From contig CAKRVX010000001.1 in NCBI GenBank assembly GCA_934409175.1, forward strand, positions 1 through 63,333: a stretch of 63,333 bases of DNA, written 5' to 3'. Within the stretch, counting starts at the first letter, position 1; every line of letters begins with the position of its first letter. The position numbers were made by a program, and so were the translations under genes. Under the pieces are notes generated by a model. It ran no database searches, was not told where the DNA came from, and was given only the letters and a program-made list of their open reading frames with translations. This document shows, one piece after another, positions 36,080 to 44,556 of this stretch. Source of the DNA: an uncultured Blautia sp. GTDB lineage: Bacteria > Bacillota > Clostridia > Lachnospirales > Lachnospiraceae.

Positions 36080-37747
36080 TCAGGCTTTCGGCAATTTAAA
36101 AGAACTCTTCAAAGATACGATACGGTTAAAGACCGGTGCACCTTCTCTGGAATCCCGAATATCTGCGCAGAAAAATCCAGTTCTTACAAACTGGAAGCTA
36201 TCATAGCCTTTTGCTTCCATAAGAGCAGGTTCTACGTAAGCAGTTACCTTTGTCAGGGAATTTGGATTTACATTTAAGGATCCGTCTTCTTTATTGTATA
36301 CACCCTTTTCTTCATCTACGATATTTTCATAAAGACGAACTTCTGCCTGTCCTGCACAACTTGCTTCTACCCAGTGGATAGTTCCTTTTACCTTTCTTCC
36401 ATCCGGTGCATTTCCACCTTTGGTAGCAGGATCATAAGTACAGTGTACTACACGCACAGTTCCGTCTTCATCTGCTTCATAGCCTGTGCAGGTAACAAAA
36501 TAAGCATTCATGAGGCGCACTTCTGTTCCAGGGAACATTCTTTTATATTTCTTAGGCGGATCTACCATGAAATCTTCTCTTTCAATATAAAGTTCTCTGC
36601 CAAATGGAAGCTTACGTACTCCAAGTTCTTCATTCTCCATATTATTCGGAGCTTCCAGATACTCTACCTGTCCTTCCGGATAGTTATCGATCACCAGTTT
36701 GATCGGATCAAGCACTGCCATCAGGCGCGGTCGTTTCAGTTTAAGGTCCTCACGGATACAGTATTCAAGCATTGCATAGTCTGCAGAACTGTTTGCTTTG
36801 GATACACCACAGAGATCTACGAACATTTTAATAGATTCCGGTGTAAAGCCACGGCGACGCAAAGCAGCAATGGAAACCAGGCGTGGATCATCCCATCCAT
36901 CTACGATTCCATCTTCTACCAGCTTCTTAATATAACGCTTACCTGTAACAACATTTGTCAGATACAGTTTGGCAAATTCAATCTGCTTCGGTGGCTGTGG
37001 ATATTCCAACTCTCTCACTACCCAGTCATAAAGTGGTCTGTGATCTTCAAACTCCAGAGTACAGATAGAATGTGTAATTCCTTCAATGGCATCTTCGATC
37101 GGATGCGCGAAATCGTACATTGGATAAATGCACCATTTATCTCCTGTTCTGTGATGTGTCATATGAGCAACACGATAAATAACCGGATCACGCATATTCA
37201 TATTTGGGGATGCCATATCAATCTTTGCACGGAGTACTTTCTCTCCATCAGCATATTTGCCATCTCTCATCTCTTCAAAGAGCTGAAGATTTTCTTCCAC
37301 ACTTCTGTTTCTGTAAGGGCTCTCTTTGCCCGGCTCTGTAAGAGTTCCACGATATTCACGAATCTGCTCTGCAGTCAGGTCACATACGTAAGCTTTTCCC
37401 TTTTTGATCAGTTTAACTGCAGCTTCATACATCTGATCAAAATAATCAGATGCAAAGAAAAGTCTGTCTTCCCAGTCAGCACCAAGCCATTTGATATCGG
37501 CTTTGATAGATTCTACGAATTCACTTTTCTCCTTGGTCGGATTGGTATCATCAAATCTCATGTTAAATTTACCATGATATTCCTGGGCCAGTCCATAGTT
37601 TAAAAGAATAGACTTCGCATGGCCAATATGAAGATATCCATTCGGTTCCGGCGGGAAACGTGTATGCACCGTGTCATAGACTCCCTCTGCCAAATCTTTA
37701 TCAATGATATTCTCAATAAAATTCTTGGAAACTGTTTCGTTCTCCAT
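36080..37747 (-). CDS. glnS: Glutaminyl-tRNA synthetase
   Basis: GlnRS charges tRNA-Gln directly, as opposed to the GatCAB amidotransferase route of most Firmicutes. The 555-residue protein shows the class I HIGH-type motif [17 protein letters not shown], the ATP-binding FDDTNP, and KMSKR-like [11 protein letters not shown]. The PPxPKQIEF region and a C-terminal anticodon-binding beta-barrel domain are also present. The start at 37747 follows AGGAGG and gives [10 protein letters not shown]. The upstream gap holds no T-box. Bacterial GlnRS is thought to be acquired from eukaryotes; it is common in Lachnospiraceae. Confidence 0.96.
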   Translation of the reverse strand: MENETVSKNFIENIIDKDLAEGVYDTVHTRFPPEPNGYLHIGHAKSILLNYGLAQEYHGKFNMRFDDTNPTKEKSEFVESIKADIKWLGADWEDRLFFASDYFDQMYEAAVKLIKKGKAYVCDLTAEQIREYRGTLTEPGKESPYRNRSVEENLQLFEEMRDGKYADGEKVLRAKIDMASPNMNMRDPVIYRVAHMTHHRTGDKWCIYPMYDFAHPIEDAIEGITHSICTLEFEDHRPLYDWVVRELEYPQPPKQIEFAKLYLTNVVTGKRYIKKLVEDGIVDGWDDPRLVSIAALRRRGFTPESIKMFVDLCGVSKANSSADYAMLEYCIREDLKLKRPRLMAVLDPIKLVIDNYPEGQVEYLEAPNNMENEELGVRKLPFGRELYIEREDFMVDPPKKYKRMFPGTEVRLMNAYFVTCTGYEADEDGTVRVVHCTYDPATKGGNAPDGRKVKGTIHWVEASCAGQAEVRLYENIVDEEKGVYNKEDGSLNVNPNSLTKVTAYVEPALMEAKGYDSFQFVRTGFFCADIRDSREGAPVFNRIVSLKSSFKLPKA

Positions 37748-37832
37748 TTCTTTTCCTCCTGCTTTTATGTTTTTCAAAGACATTCAACAGCCTGTGCCAT
37801 TGCCTGAGCATCTGAATTTAAGTACAAAAAAA

Positions 37833-37904
37833 AGCTGATGACGGGAATTGAACCCGTGACCCCTTCCTTACCAAGGAAGTGCTCTACCTCTGAGCCACAT
37901 CAGC
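37833..37904 (-). tRNA. tRNA-Thr (anticodon GGU)
   Basis: The minus strand folds as a complete cloverleaf. The acceptor GCTGATG pairs with CATCAGC, and the D-arm is GCTC-AGAGGTA-GAGC. The anticodon arm is CTTCC-TTGGTAA-GGAAG with anticodon GGT, and the T-arm is ACGGG-TTCAATT-CCCGT with the TTC loop. The discriminator is T and CCA is not encoded. Eight T follow (37832-37825). Confidence 0.97.
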
Positions 37905-37967
37905 ATTGTGCCGGACTTGCCGTTCACAGTTGTTTATGTTACCAAAATATGCTCTGGTTGTCAATCC

Positions 37968-38582
37968 CTATTTTAAATTATTTCTGCTATTTGTATTTTT
38001 TAACTGTTCTTTGATCTTACTGCGGATTCTCTGAAGTGCGTTATCAATGGATTTGGGTGTTTTCTCCATCATATCGGCAATCTCCGTATACCCCATTCCA
38101 TTCAGGTAAAGTTCCAGAACCCGATTCTCCATGGGACTTAACGTGCAGGTGATCTCCTGTTCCAGGCTGCGGACATTTTCCTGATCTATAATGATAGATT
38201 CCGGATTATCTGCCCACATATCCAGGACCTGCTCCTGACTTTCTCCCGGATCCTGGCTAAGAGAGATATAGGAATTGAGTGGCTGATGTTTCTGCCTGTT
38301 TGAATTCTGAATCGCATTATAAATCTGGCGGTCCACACACATCCGTGCAAATGTCTGAAAGGAAGCCTCCCTGTCTGGCTGGTAATCACGAACTGCCTTA
38401 AACAGACCGATCATTCCCTCCTGGATCAGATCATCATTATCCCCGCCTATGAGAAACATGGCTCTTGCCTTCTTTCTCACCATATCTTTATACTTTTCCA
38501 TGAGGTAGTCCAGTATTTCTGATTCTCCGTTCTTAAAACGAAGAATCAGCTCTTCATCACTTATCGCATCATATGGATTCAT
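37968..38582 (-). CDS. sigH: RNA polymerase sigma factor SigH (sporulation)
   Basis: SigH drives early sporulation genes, including those leading to Spo0A activation. The 204-residue sigma-70-type protein has region 2 with GGDNDDLIQEGMIGLFKAVRDY and region 2.4 with FARMCVDRQIYNAI. Region 4 has MENRVLELYLNGMGYTEIAD followed by KSIDNALQRIRSK. The length and the MNPYDAISDEELILRFKNG start match SigH. Position downstream of mrnC-rlmB is the same as in Bacillus. Confidence 0.95.
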   Translation of the reverse strand: MNPYDAISDEELILRFKNGESEILDYLMEKYKDMVRKKARAMFLIGGDNDDLIQEGMIGLFKAVRDYQPDREASFQTFARMCVDRQIYNAIQNSNRQKHQPLNSYISLSQDPGESQEQVLDMWADNPESIIIDQENVRSLEQEITCTLSPMENRVLELYLNGMGYTEIADMMEKTPKSIDNALQRIRSKIKEQLKNTNSRNNLK

Positions 38583-38616
38583 AACTGCCTCTCATTTCCT
38601 TGTCTCTTTCATATTT

Positions 38617-39354
38617 TTATTTTTTCTGCAGTCTCTGTCGGACGATCTCATATCCCAGAACACCTGCTGCCACAGAAGCGTTCAGAGAATCTATATCACC
38701 TTTCATAGGAATAGATGCTACAAAATCACATTTTTCCTTTATCAGTCTGCTGACGCCCTCGCCCTCATTACCGATTACAATTCCGATGGGACCTGTCAGA
38801 TTAAGATTATACATGGTTTCTCCGCCCATATCTGCGCATACGAACCACATTCCCTGTTCTTTCAGTTCATCAATGGTATGCGCCAGATTGGTCACCTTCG
38901 CAACAGGCGTATAATTTAACGCTCCTGCTGAGGTTTTCGCTACAGTAGAAGTCAGACCAACTGCCCGTCTCTTTGGAATAATAACCCCATGCGCTCCTGC
39001 CAGATTTGCAGTACGGATGATTGCTCCCAGATTATGCGGGTCCTCAATGTTATCCAGAATAAAGATAAATGGATCCTCTCCTTTTTCTCTGGCTCTTTCC
39101 AGAATATCCTCTACACTTGCATACTCATAAGCAGCAACCTGCGCGATCACTCCCTGATGTGCACCTGTTTCACTTAACTGATCCAGACGTTCTTTTGCCA
39201 CATAATTAATGATCGTATCTTTTTTTCTTGCCTCTCTGGCAATGGTACGCACCGGTCCGTCCTGGCATCCGTCCAGGATAAACAATTTGTCTACACATTT
39301 GCCGGAACGAAAAGCTTCCAGAACCGCATTACGTCCTTCTATCTGTTCACTCAT
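38617..39354 (-). CDS. rlmB: 23S rRNA (guanosine-2'-O)-methyltransferase RlmB
   Basis: RlmB methylates the ribose of G2251 (E. coli numbering) of 23S rRNA. The 245-residue SpoU/TrmH-class SPOUT protein has an N-terminal L30e-like substrate domain with EGRNAVLEAFRSGKCVDKL. The knotted domain has LDNIEDPHNLGAIIRTA, GIVIGNEGEGVSRLI and IPMKGDIDSLNASVAAG (motifs 1-3). It overlaps mrnC by four bases and precedes sigH by 34. Confidence 0.96.
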   Translation of the reverse strand: MSEQIEGRNAVLEAFRSGKCVDKLFILDGCQDGPVRTIAREARKKDTIINYVAKERLDQLSETGAHQGVIAQVAAYEYASVEDILERAREKGEDPFIFILDNIEDPHNLGAIIRTANLAGAHGVIIPKRRAVGLTSTVAKTSAGALNYTPVAKVTNLAHTIDELKEQGMWFVCADMGGETMYNLNLTGPIGIVIGNEGEGVSRLIKEKCDFVASIPMKGDIDSLNASVAAGVLGYEIVRQRLQKK

Positions 39355-39776
39355 ATCTGATCCTCTCCGATTCCGGCATGAACCAGTTCTGTGATCCTGT
39401 CGAAATCTTCTTTTAAATATAAATATCCCATCAGTGCTTCAAAACCTGTGGCTCTTCTGTAATCCGCCATAGTCGCATGCTTTGCCATAGTCGGAGAATG
39501 AGCATTTCTTCCTCTTTTATAAACACTGTGCTCTTCTTCCGTCAGCATAGGCTCGATGATCTCCATCATTGCAGACTGGGCTCCTGCTTTTACCAGACTG
39601 CTGGCTTTTCTGTGAAGCTGATTTACGGGACAGTTTCCCCTCTTTACCAGAATAGTACGGATCACCAGTTCATAAATCCCGTCTCCGATATATGCCAGCG
39701 TCAAAGGAGAATAAGTCCGAAGATCCCTGTCTCCCAGGCTGAAAGTCTCCTTGAAATTTTTTAAGCTCTCTTCCAT
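39351..39776 (-). CDS. mrnC: Mini-ribonuclease III MrnC
   Basis: Mini-III is an RNase III-fold enzyme that matures the ends of 23S rRNA. It has the nuclease domain but no dsRNA-binding domain, matching the 141 residues here. [17 protein letters not shown] carries the metal-binding Asp, and the second acid set lies in [17 protein letters not shown]. Its start overlaps cysS by 16 bases, as in other Firmicutes. Confidence 0.95.
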   Translation of the reverse strand: MEESLKNFKETFSLGDRDLRTYSPLTLAYIGDGIYELVIRTILVKRGNCPVNQLHRKASSLVKAGAQSAMMEIIEPMLTEEEHSVYKRGRNAHSPTMAKHATMADYRRATGFEALMGYLYLKEDFDRITELVHAGIGEDQI

Positions 39777-41170
39777 TTTACACCTTCACGGGTATCCTTC
39801 AGGATAATTCCCTTTGCCAGAAGCTCATCACGTATTTCATCTGCTCTTGCAAAATTCTTTGCCTTTCTTGCTTCCTGACGTTCTGCGATCAGATCTTCAA
39901 TCTCTTTGTCCAGAATTTCTTCCTTTTTTACTGCTTTCAGACCAAGTACGTCACAAAGTGTCACCAGAGTATCAAGAAGTGCGCCCGTAAACTCTGCGGA
40001 ACTGCTTTCTGTTAAATTTGTATTGGCAAATTTAACCAGTTCAAAAATTGCAGCCAGCGCATCTGCCGTGTTAAAATCATCATCCATAGCCTCTTCAAAT
40101 TTCTTTACAAATTCCTGAGACTGAGACAGAAGTGCTTTCTCTTCTTCTGTAGCTGTTTCTGTCTGTGCAGATTTCTTTCTGTCCTTAAGGTTTGCAGCCG
40201 CATCCGTGATACGCTCCAGCGCGTTCTTTGCTGATTCCATAAGATCCGCACTGAAATTCAGCGGGCTTCTGTAGTGTGCGTTTAACATAAAGAAGCGAAG
40301 CACCTGCAGATCATACTGTTCACTGATTTCCCGAACTGTACGGAAATTTCCCAGGGACTTGGACATTTTTCTGTTATCAATATTTAAGAATGCATTGTGC
40401 ATCCAATACTTTGCAAAAATCTTTCCGTTGCTGCATTCGCTCTGTGCGATCTCATTTTCATGATGTGGGAAGATCAGATCCTCGCCGCCTGCGTGAATAT
40501 CAATTTCATCACCCAGATATTTTTTTGCCATTACAGAGCATTCAATATGCCAGCCTGGACGTCCGTCGCACCACGGTGATGGCCAGGACGGTTCTCCTTC
40601 TTTCTTCGGTTTCCAGAGAACGAAATCCAGCGGATCTTCTTTCTGATCTTCTCCTGATACCTGGAGAGAACGGAAACCTGACTGAAGATCATCCAGATTT
40701 TTATGAGAGAGTTTTCCATATTCTTTGAATTTCTTGACTCTGAAATATACAGTGCCATCAGCTGCCGGATAAGCATATCCTTTGTCGATCAGAGTCTGTA
40801 TCATATTGATCATACCATCAATTTCCTGTGTTGCCTGTGGATTGGTGGTAGCAGGCTTTACATTCATACCTTCCATGTCTTTTTTGCATTCTGCAATGTA
40901 TCTCTCGGAAATTTCCTGGGCACTTACCCCTTCTTCAATGGCCTTCTTAATGATCTTATCATCTACATCAGTAAAGTTGGAAACATAGTTTACTTCATAT
41001 CCTTTGTATTCCATATAACGGCGCACTGTATCAAAAATGATCATGGGGCGTGCATTGCCAATATGGATCAGGTTGTAAACAGTTGGTCCGCAGACATACA
41101 TACGTACCTTTCCTTCTTCCAGGGGTACGAATTCCTCTTTTCTGCGGGTTAATGTATTAAAAAGTTTCAT
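39761..41170 (-). CDS. cysS: Cysteinyl-tRNA synthetase
   Basis: CysS charges tRNA-Cys. The 469-residue class I enzyme has the zinc site C27 in [20 protein letters not shown], including the HIGH-type [14 protein letters not shown] with Cys and [15 protein letters not shown] complete the zinc set. KMSKSLGNF is the KMSKS loop. The chain ends in the helical DALR-like domain. It is 17 bases after ispF and overlaps mrnC. Confidence 0.98.
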   Translation of the reverse strand: MKLFNTLTRRKEEFVPLEEGKVRMYVCGPTVYNLIHIGNARPMIIFDTVRRYMEYKGYEVNYVSNFTDVDDKIIKKAIEEGVSAQEISERYIAECKKDMEGMNVKPATTNPQATQEIDGMINMIQTLIDKGYAYPAADGTVYFRVKKFKEYGKLSHKNLDDLQSGFRSLQVSGEDQKEDPLDFVLWKPKKEGEPSWPSPWCDGRPGWHIECSVMAKKYLGDEIDIHAGGEDLIFPHHENEIAQSECSNGKIFAKYWMHNAFLNIDNRKMSKSLGNFRTVREISEQYDLQVLRFFMLNAHYRSPLNFSADLMESAKNALERITDAAANLKDRKKSAQTETATEEEKALLSQSQEFVKKFEEAMDDDFNTADALAAIFELVKFANTNLTESSSAEFTGALLDTLVTLCDVLGLKAVKKEEILDKEIEDLIAERQEARKAKNFARADEIRDELLAKGIILKDTREGVKWKRA

Positions 41171-41187
41171 TTTATCTGTTCCTCCAG

Positions 41188-41667
41188 TTATTCGTTCTTT
41201 TCATAAATCAGACAGATGGCCTGCGAAGCAATTCCTTCTTCTCTTCCTGTAAATCCCAGTTTTTCTTCTGTGGTAGCTTTGATATTAAGCTGAGATTCTT
41301 CTATGCCCATAGCTTTTGCCATGTTAGTACGCATCTGGGCAATGTGAGGTGCCATCTTCGGCTTCTGTGCAATAACAGTCGCATCAATATTCCCGATCTC
41401 ATAGTGATTCTCTCTCAGCAGTTTTGTCACATGTTCCAGAAGGAGAATACTGGAAATCCCACTGTATGCAGGATCCGTATCCGGAAAATGTTTTCCGATA
41501 TCTCCCAGTGCCGCAGCTCCCAAAAGTGCGTCCATCACTGCATGGATGAGAACATCTGCATCTGAATGACCAAGCAGCCCCTTTTCCCAGTCGATTTTCA
41601 CACCGCCAAGGATCAGCTCCCTGTTTTCTACTAATCTGTGTACATCATATCCCATTCCTACACGCAT
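41188..41667 (-). CDS. ispF: 2-C-methyl-D-erythritol 2,4-cyclodiphosphate synthase IspF
   Basis: IspF cyclises CDP-ME-2-phosphate in the MEP isoprenoid pathway. The 159-residue trimeric enzyme begins [12 protein letters not shown] with the metal ligands D8 and H10. [25 protein letters not shown] provides the other zinc His and CMP loop, and [18 protein letters not shown] closes the site. It lies three bases after egsA and 17 before cysS. Confidence 0.97.
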   Translation of the reverse strand: MRVGMGYDVHRLVENRELILGGVKIDWEKGLLGHSDADVLIHAVMDALLGAAALGDIGKHFPDTDPAYSGISSILLLEHVTKLLRENHYEIGNIDATVIAQKPKMAPHIAQMRTNMAKAMGIEESQLNIKATTEEKLGFTGREEGIASQAICLIYEKNE

Positions 41668-41670
41668 CTT

Positions 41671-42945
41671 CTATTCTCCTCTGATCTCCAGCATTTTGCT
41701 GATTCGCAAGAAACTTAAACGCCTCTCTGTATACGGTGCCAGTCTCAAACTCAACGGGATTACCGATGAATCCAGACCTATGTCACTCACATCCACTGCG
41801 CAGCCTGCTTTCTCCAGCATATAACGCATATCATCCACATCAGGAAGTGCATCAATGATCTCTGCAATTTCCTCCAGACAATACTCCAGATGTTCAGGCT
41901 GTATACTCTCCAGTGGTTCCGGTGTGTTCTCTTTCTGTATAGCTTCCAGCCTGCCATTTTTTTTGAAAATTTTTTCCAGCAGATCCTGATCCTCATTTAC
42001 ATAAGCTTTTGCGTGACAACGACCCTCTCTGATAGCACGGGCAATCCTCTTGTATTCCCCCAGCACGATCATTGAAGCCACCGAGACCTTTTCACCATGA
42101 AGTGCATCCAGTGGTCCATTGATCACCTGCATTTCCCATAAACGTGAAAGATGATGCTCTGCGCAGGATGCCGGTCTGGAGTTTCCAATCATCTGCATGG
42201 CTAATCCTGAAAGAATCAAACCATACATCAGCTGCTCCATTTCATCTTCCTCACCCGCTGCAATAGCGCGCAGAGAGGATTTCACTGATTTCAATGCTTT
42301 TTCCTCCAGTCTCACCACTTCGCTGCAGAAATATTCTCCTGTGACCAGACTGGCGATCTTCCAGTCCGCCAGACAGATATATTTGCCCATCAGATCCGAT
42401 ACCCCGGCAGCTGTCAGCCTCTCCGGAGCCTTCGCAAAAATTTCTGTATCTGCATATACTGCTGCAGGTGCCGCTGCTGAAATAGTTTTCTTCATGCCAT
42501 CCCAGACCATGGCAGCTACTGTGGACACAAATCCATCCCCACTTGCTGCGGTAGGTACCGAAATGAAGGGAATTTTATATCTGTGAGATACAAACCGTGT
42601 GATATCATGAATAGTTCCTGCACCTACAGCCAGGACCAGATCAATATCTTCTTCCATATTATTCTCAACAATCCGTACTGCATGCTGATCAGCCCGCAGC
42701 CCTTCTGCATCAAGAACAAGCACCTGACATCTGTCGTAGATATCTTCCATCAGTTCCTCAGTGGCAGCATAGGTGTTCGTATCACAGATCACCAGTGGGG
42801 AAATATACTCCTTCAGCATTCCCTCAGACATTTCCTCTTCAAGCTTCTCCACTGCTCCCGCTTCAATTAAAATTTCCTTCACTGCGATATGGTGTTCCCT
42901 ACCGCAGCTGCAAGGTCGGGCAAAATCGTCCGCATCAACTCGCAT
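41671..42945 (-). CDS. sn-Glycerol-1-phosphate dehydrogenase (EgsA/AraM type)
   Basis: This 424-residue protein resembles AraM/EgsA enzymes that reduce dihydroxyacetone phosphate to sn-glycerol-1-phosphate, the backbone stereochemistry of archaeal lipids. The NAD-binding region has LVLAVGAGTIHDITRF and ISVPTAASGDGFVS. Metal ligands lie in SDLMGKYICLADWK (Asp), AEHHLSRLWE (His) and the later LHGEKVSVASM (His). An N-terminal CSCGREH segment is typical of clostridial members. Its promoter is at 43019-43047, and it heads the ispF-cysS-mrnC-rlmB-sigH operon. Confidence 0.88.
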   Translation of the reverse strand: MRVDADDFARPCSCGREHHIAVKEILIEAGAVEKLEEEMSEGMLKEYISPLVICDTNTYAATEELMEDIYDRCQVLVLDAEGLRADQHAVRIVENNMEEDIDLVLAVGAGTIHDITRFVSHRYKIPFISVPTAASGDGFVSTVAAMVWDGMKKTISAAAPAAVYADTEIFAKAPERLTAAGVSDLMGKYICLADWKIASLVTGEYFCSEVVRLEEKALKSVKSSLRAIAAGEEDEMEQLMYGLILSGLAMQMIGNSRPASCAEHHLSRLWEMQVINGPLDALHGEKVSVASMIVLGEYKRIARAIREGRCHAKAYVNEDQDLLEKIFKKNGRLEAIQKENTPEPLESIQPEHLEYCLEEIAEIIDALPDVDDMRYMLEKAGCAVDVSDIGLDSSVIPLSLRLAPYTERRLSFLRISKMLEIRGE

Positions 42946-43018
42946 TTAATTTTCTCCTCCTGACTTATTTTCACAGCCTTTTTCTCTCGTACTGGCTGTA
43001 TAAGGTATATTCGTTGGT

Positions 43019-43047
43019 ATTATACATGATTTTCCAGCAAAAATCAA
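43019..43047 (-). promoter_or_regulatory. Promoter of the egsA-ispF-cysS operon
   Basis: On the minus strand, TTGATT (43047-43042), 17 bases, TATAAT (43024-43019), 74 bases upstream of egsA. No T-box or riboswitch fits in the short leader. Confidence 0.75.
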
Positions 43048-43057
43048 TTTCTCACAG

Positions 43058-44491
43058 TTATAGATTAAGATAATTATAAACCATTTTTGACAGATTTTGG
43101 ATATTTGTAACCGCAGTCCCTTCCGGACAGTTTTCTGACATGATGCACAGAATGTAAGTGGTTTTCTCCCCAAATACAATAGCTATATCATGCTGATCCT
43201 GGTCTGTCTCTCCTGTTTTGTTTGCGGACACGATTCCTTCCGGCAGTCCCTGTGGAATTTTCCAGGTCTCCTGCTGATTGGTAAGAAGATTAAGCATGGC
43301 ATCAGAAGCATCTTCACTGACACATTTTTTACGGTATATTTTTTCCAGAAGTGTACCACAGTCCTTTACAGATGTTGTGCTTTTTCCTCCCAGACTTTCT
43401 TTTGCAGAAGCTGACGGATGCAGGGTATGCTGCACAGTAGTTTCAGTATATCCTTCTTTTTCCAGCCAACGATTGATCAGTTCCGCACCTTTTTTAAAAT
43501 CCAGTGTATCTGTCTGAAGTTTCACAAGTTCATTATGTGATTCATTATCACTGACCGTGATCATATTCCATAACAGATCATCTATTTTTACATCAATAGT
43601 TTTCTCATCTGTCGTATTCAGTTTCTTTCCTTCATCTGCTTTTACCTGCTCCATATTCTCATATGTTGCAGCCATTACAAACGCCTTTATCAGGCTTGCG
43701 GAATACAGTGGCTGATCATTTATAACCATTTCTTTGTTTTCATTGAGATTCTTTATGTAAACACTCCATGTTCCCTCATAACCTGACAGCATACTCTCCA
43801 GCTGCGGTTTCAGATTCTCAATTCCCAATTCATCCAGATTAATTACTTTACCTGTCTCGTCTACCACAAACCCGTCAGGCGTAGTAGTACTCTCCTGAAG
43901 CAACGCTCCATTGCTTCCGCCGAAATAATAGTTTCCATCAAAATTCTGTGTGTAACAGTTCATTTCCAGATGATGAATTCCAGGATCTGTAACCATCTTT
44001 CCATCTTCATCAAAATAATAATAACCATTCAATACAGTTCCATCCAGTGTCAGATTATCAATATATCTGACCTGAGGTGCGGCACTGAGTTTTCCCAGAT
44101 TGTTCACAAAATAAAAACCATCCAGTTTTTCTTCTGTCTGTTCTTTGTAAACCGGAATACTTTTCAGATGCTCCATATGAGAACTGCATGCTTTAAATTT
44201 GCCATCTGTATCATGATAATAGTAACCGTTCAAAACCGTTCCGTCTATTTCAAAGTCATCAAAATAATGAACCTCTGCTGCTGTACTTCTGCCTCCGCTG
44301 ATATCCAGACAGTAAAATCCATCACTTTTCATCACATATTTTTCACTGCCGTCTCCGATAGGCCGGATCTGTGCCTGTTCTGTTACTGATGACATACTCT
44401 GCTGCGCTGCTCCAACAGAATTTACAGATGTAACCATCAGTATCAGTGTTCCTGCTGACAGATATCTCAGAAAGTTTTTATTGTTATTCAT
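43058..44491 (-). CDS. Secreted beta-lactamase-fold serine hydrolase with wall-binding-like repeats
   Basis: The 477-residue protein has a signal peptide (cleavage near VGAA-QQ). Four to five short tyrosine/glycine repeats follow (about 55-200: DGFYCLD, LNGYYYHDTDGKF, DGFYFVNNLGKL, LNGYYYFDEDGKM, DGNYYFGGSNGAL), like choline- or glucan-binding repeats. A class A beta-lactamase/transpeptidase-like domain (about 225-477) then carries S266-x-x-K269, S314-D315-N316 and K425-T426-G427. The omega-loop Glu expected in true class A enzymes is not apparent, so I do not infer antibiotic hydrolysis; a wall-modifying or penicillin-binding role is more likely. Confidence 0.8.
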   Translation of the reverse strand: MNNNKNFLRYLSAGTLILMVTSVNSVGAAQQSMSSVTEQAQIRPIGDGSEKYVMKSDGFYCLDISGGRSTAAEVHYFDDFEIDGTVLNGYYYHDTDGKFKACSSHMEHLKSIPVYKEQTEEKLDGFYFVNNLGKLSAAPQVRYIDNLTLDGTVLNGYYYFDEDGKMVTDPGIHHLEMNCYTQNFDGNYYFGGSNGALLQESTTTPDGFVVDETGKVINLDELGIENLKPQLESMLSGYEGTWSVYIKNLNENKEMVINDQPLYSASLIKAFVMAATYENMEQVKADEGKKLNTTDEKTIDVKIDDLLWNMITVSDNESHNELVKLQTDTLDFKKGAELINRWLEKEGYTETTVQHTLHPSASAKESLGGKSTTSVKDCGTLLEKIYRKKCVSEDASDAMLNLLTNQQETWKIPQGLPEGIVSANKTGETDQDQHDIAIVFGEKTTYILCIMSENCPEGTAVTNIQNLSKMVYNYLNL

Positions 44492-44556
44492 GGAATCCTC
44501 CTTTTTCTGATGGAAAAAAGTATACCTGTTTTTTACAGGAACCGCAATGACTTTCT

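Noticed and set aside
37748..37832. T-box leader for glnS
   Set aside because: The gap is too short for a T-box and lacks its conserved bulge sequence.
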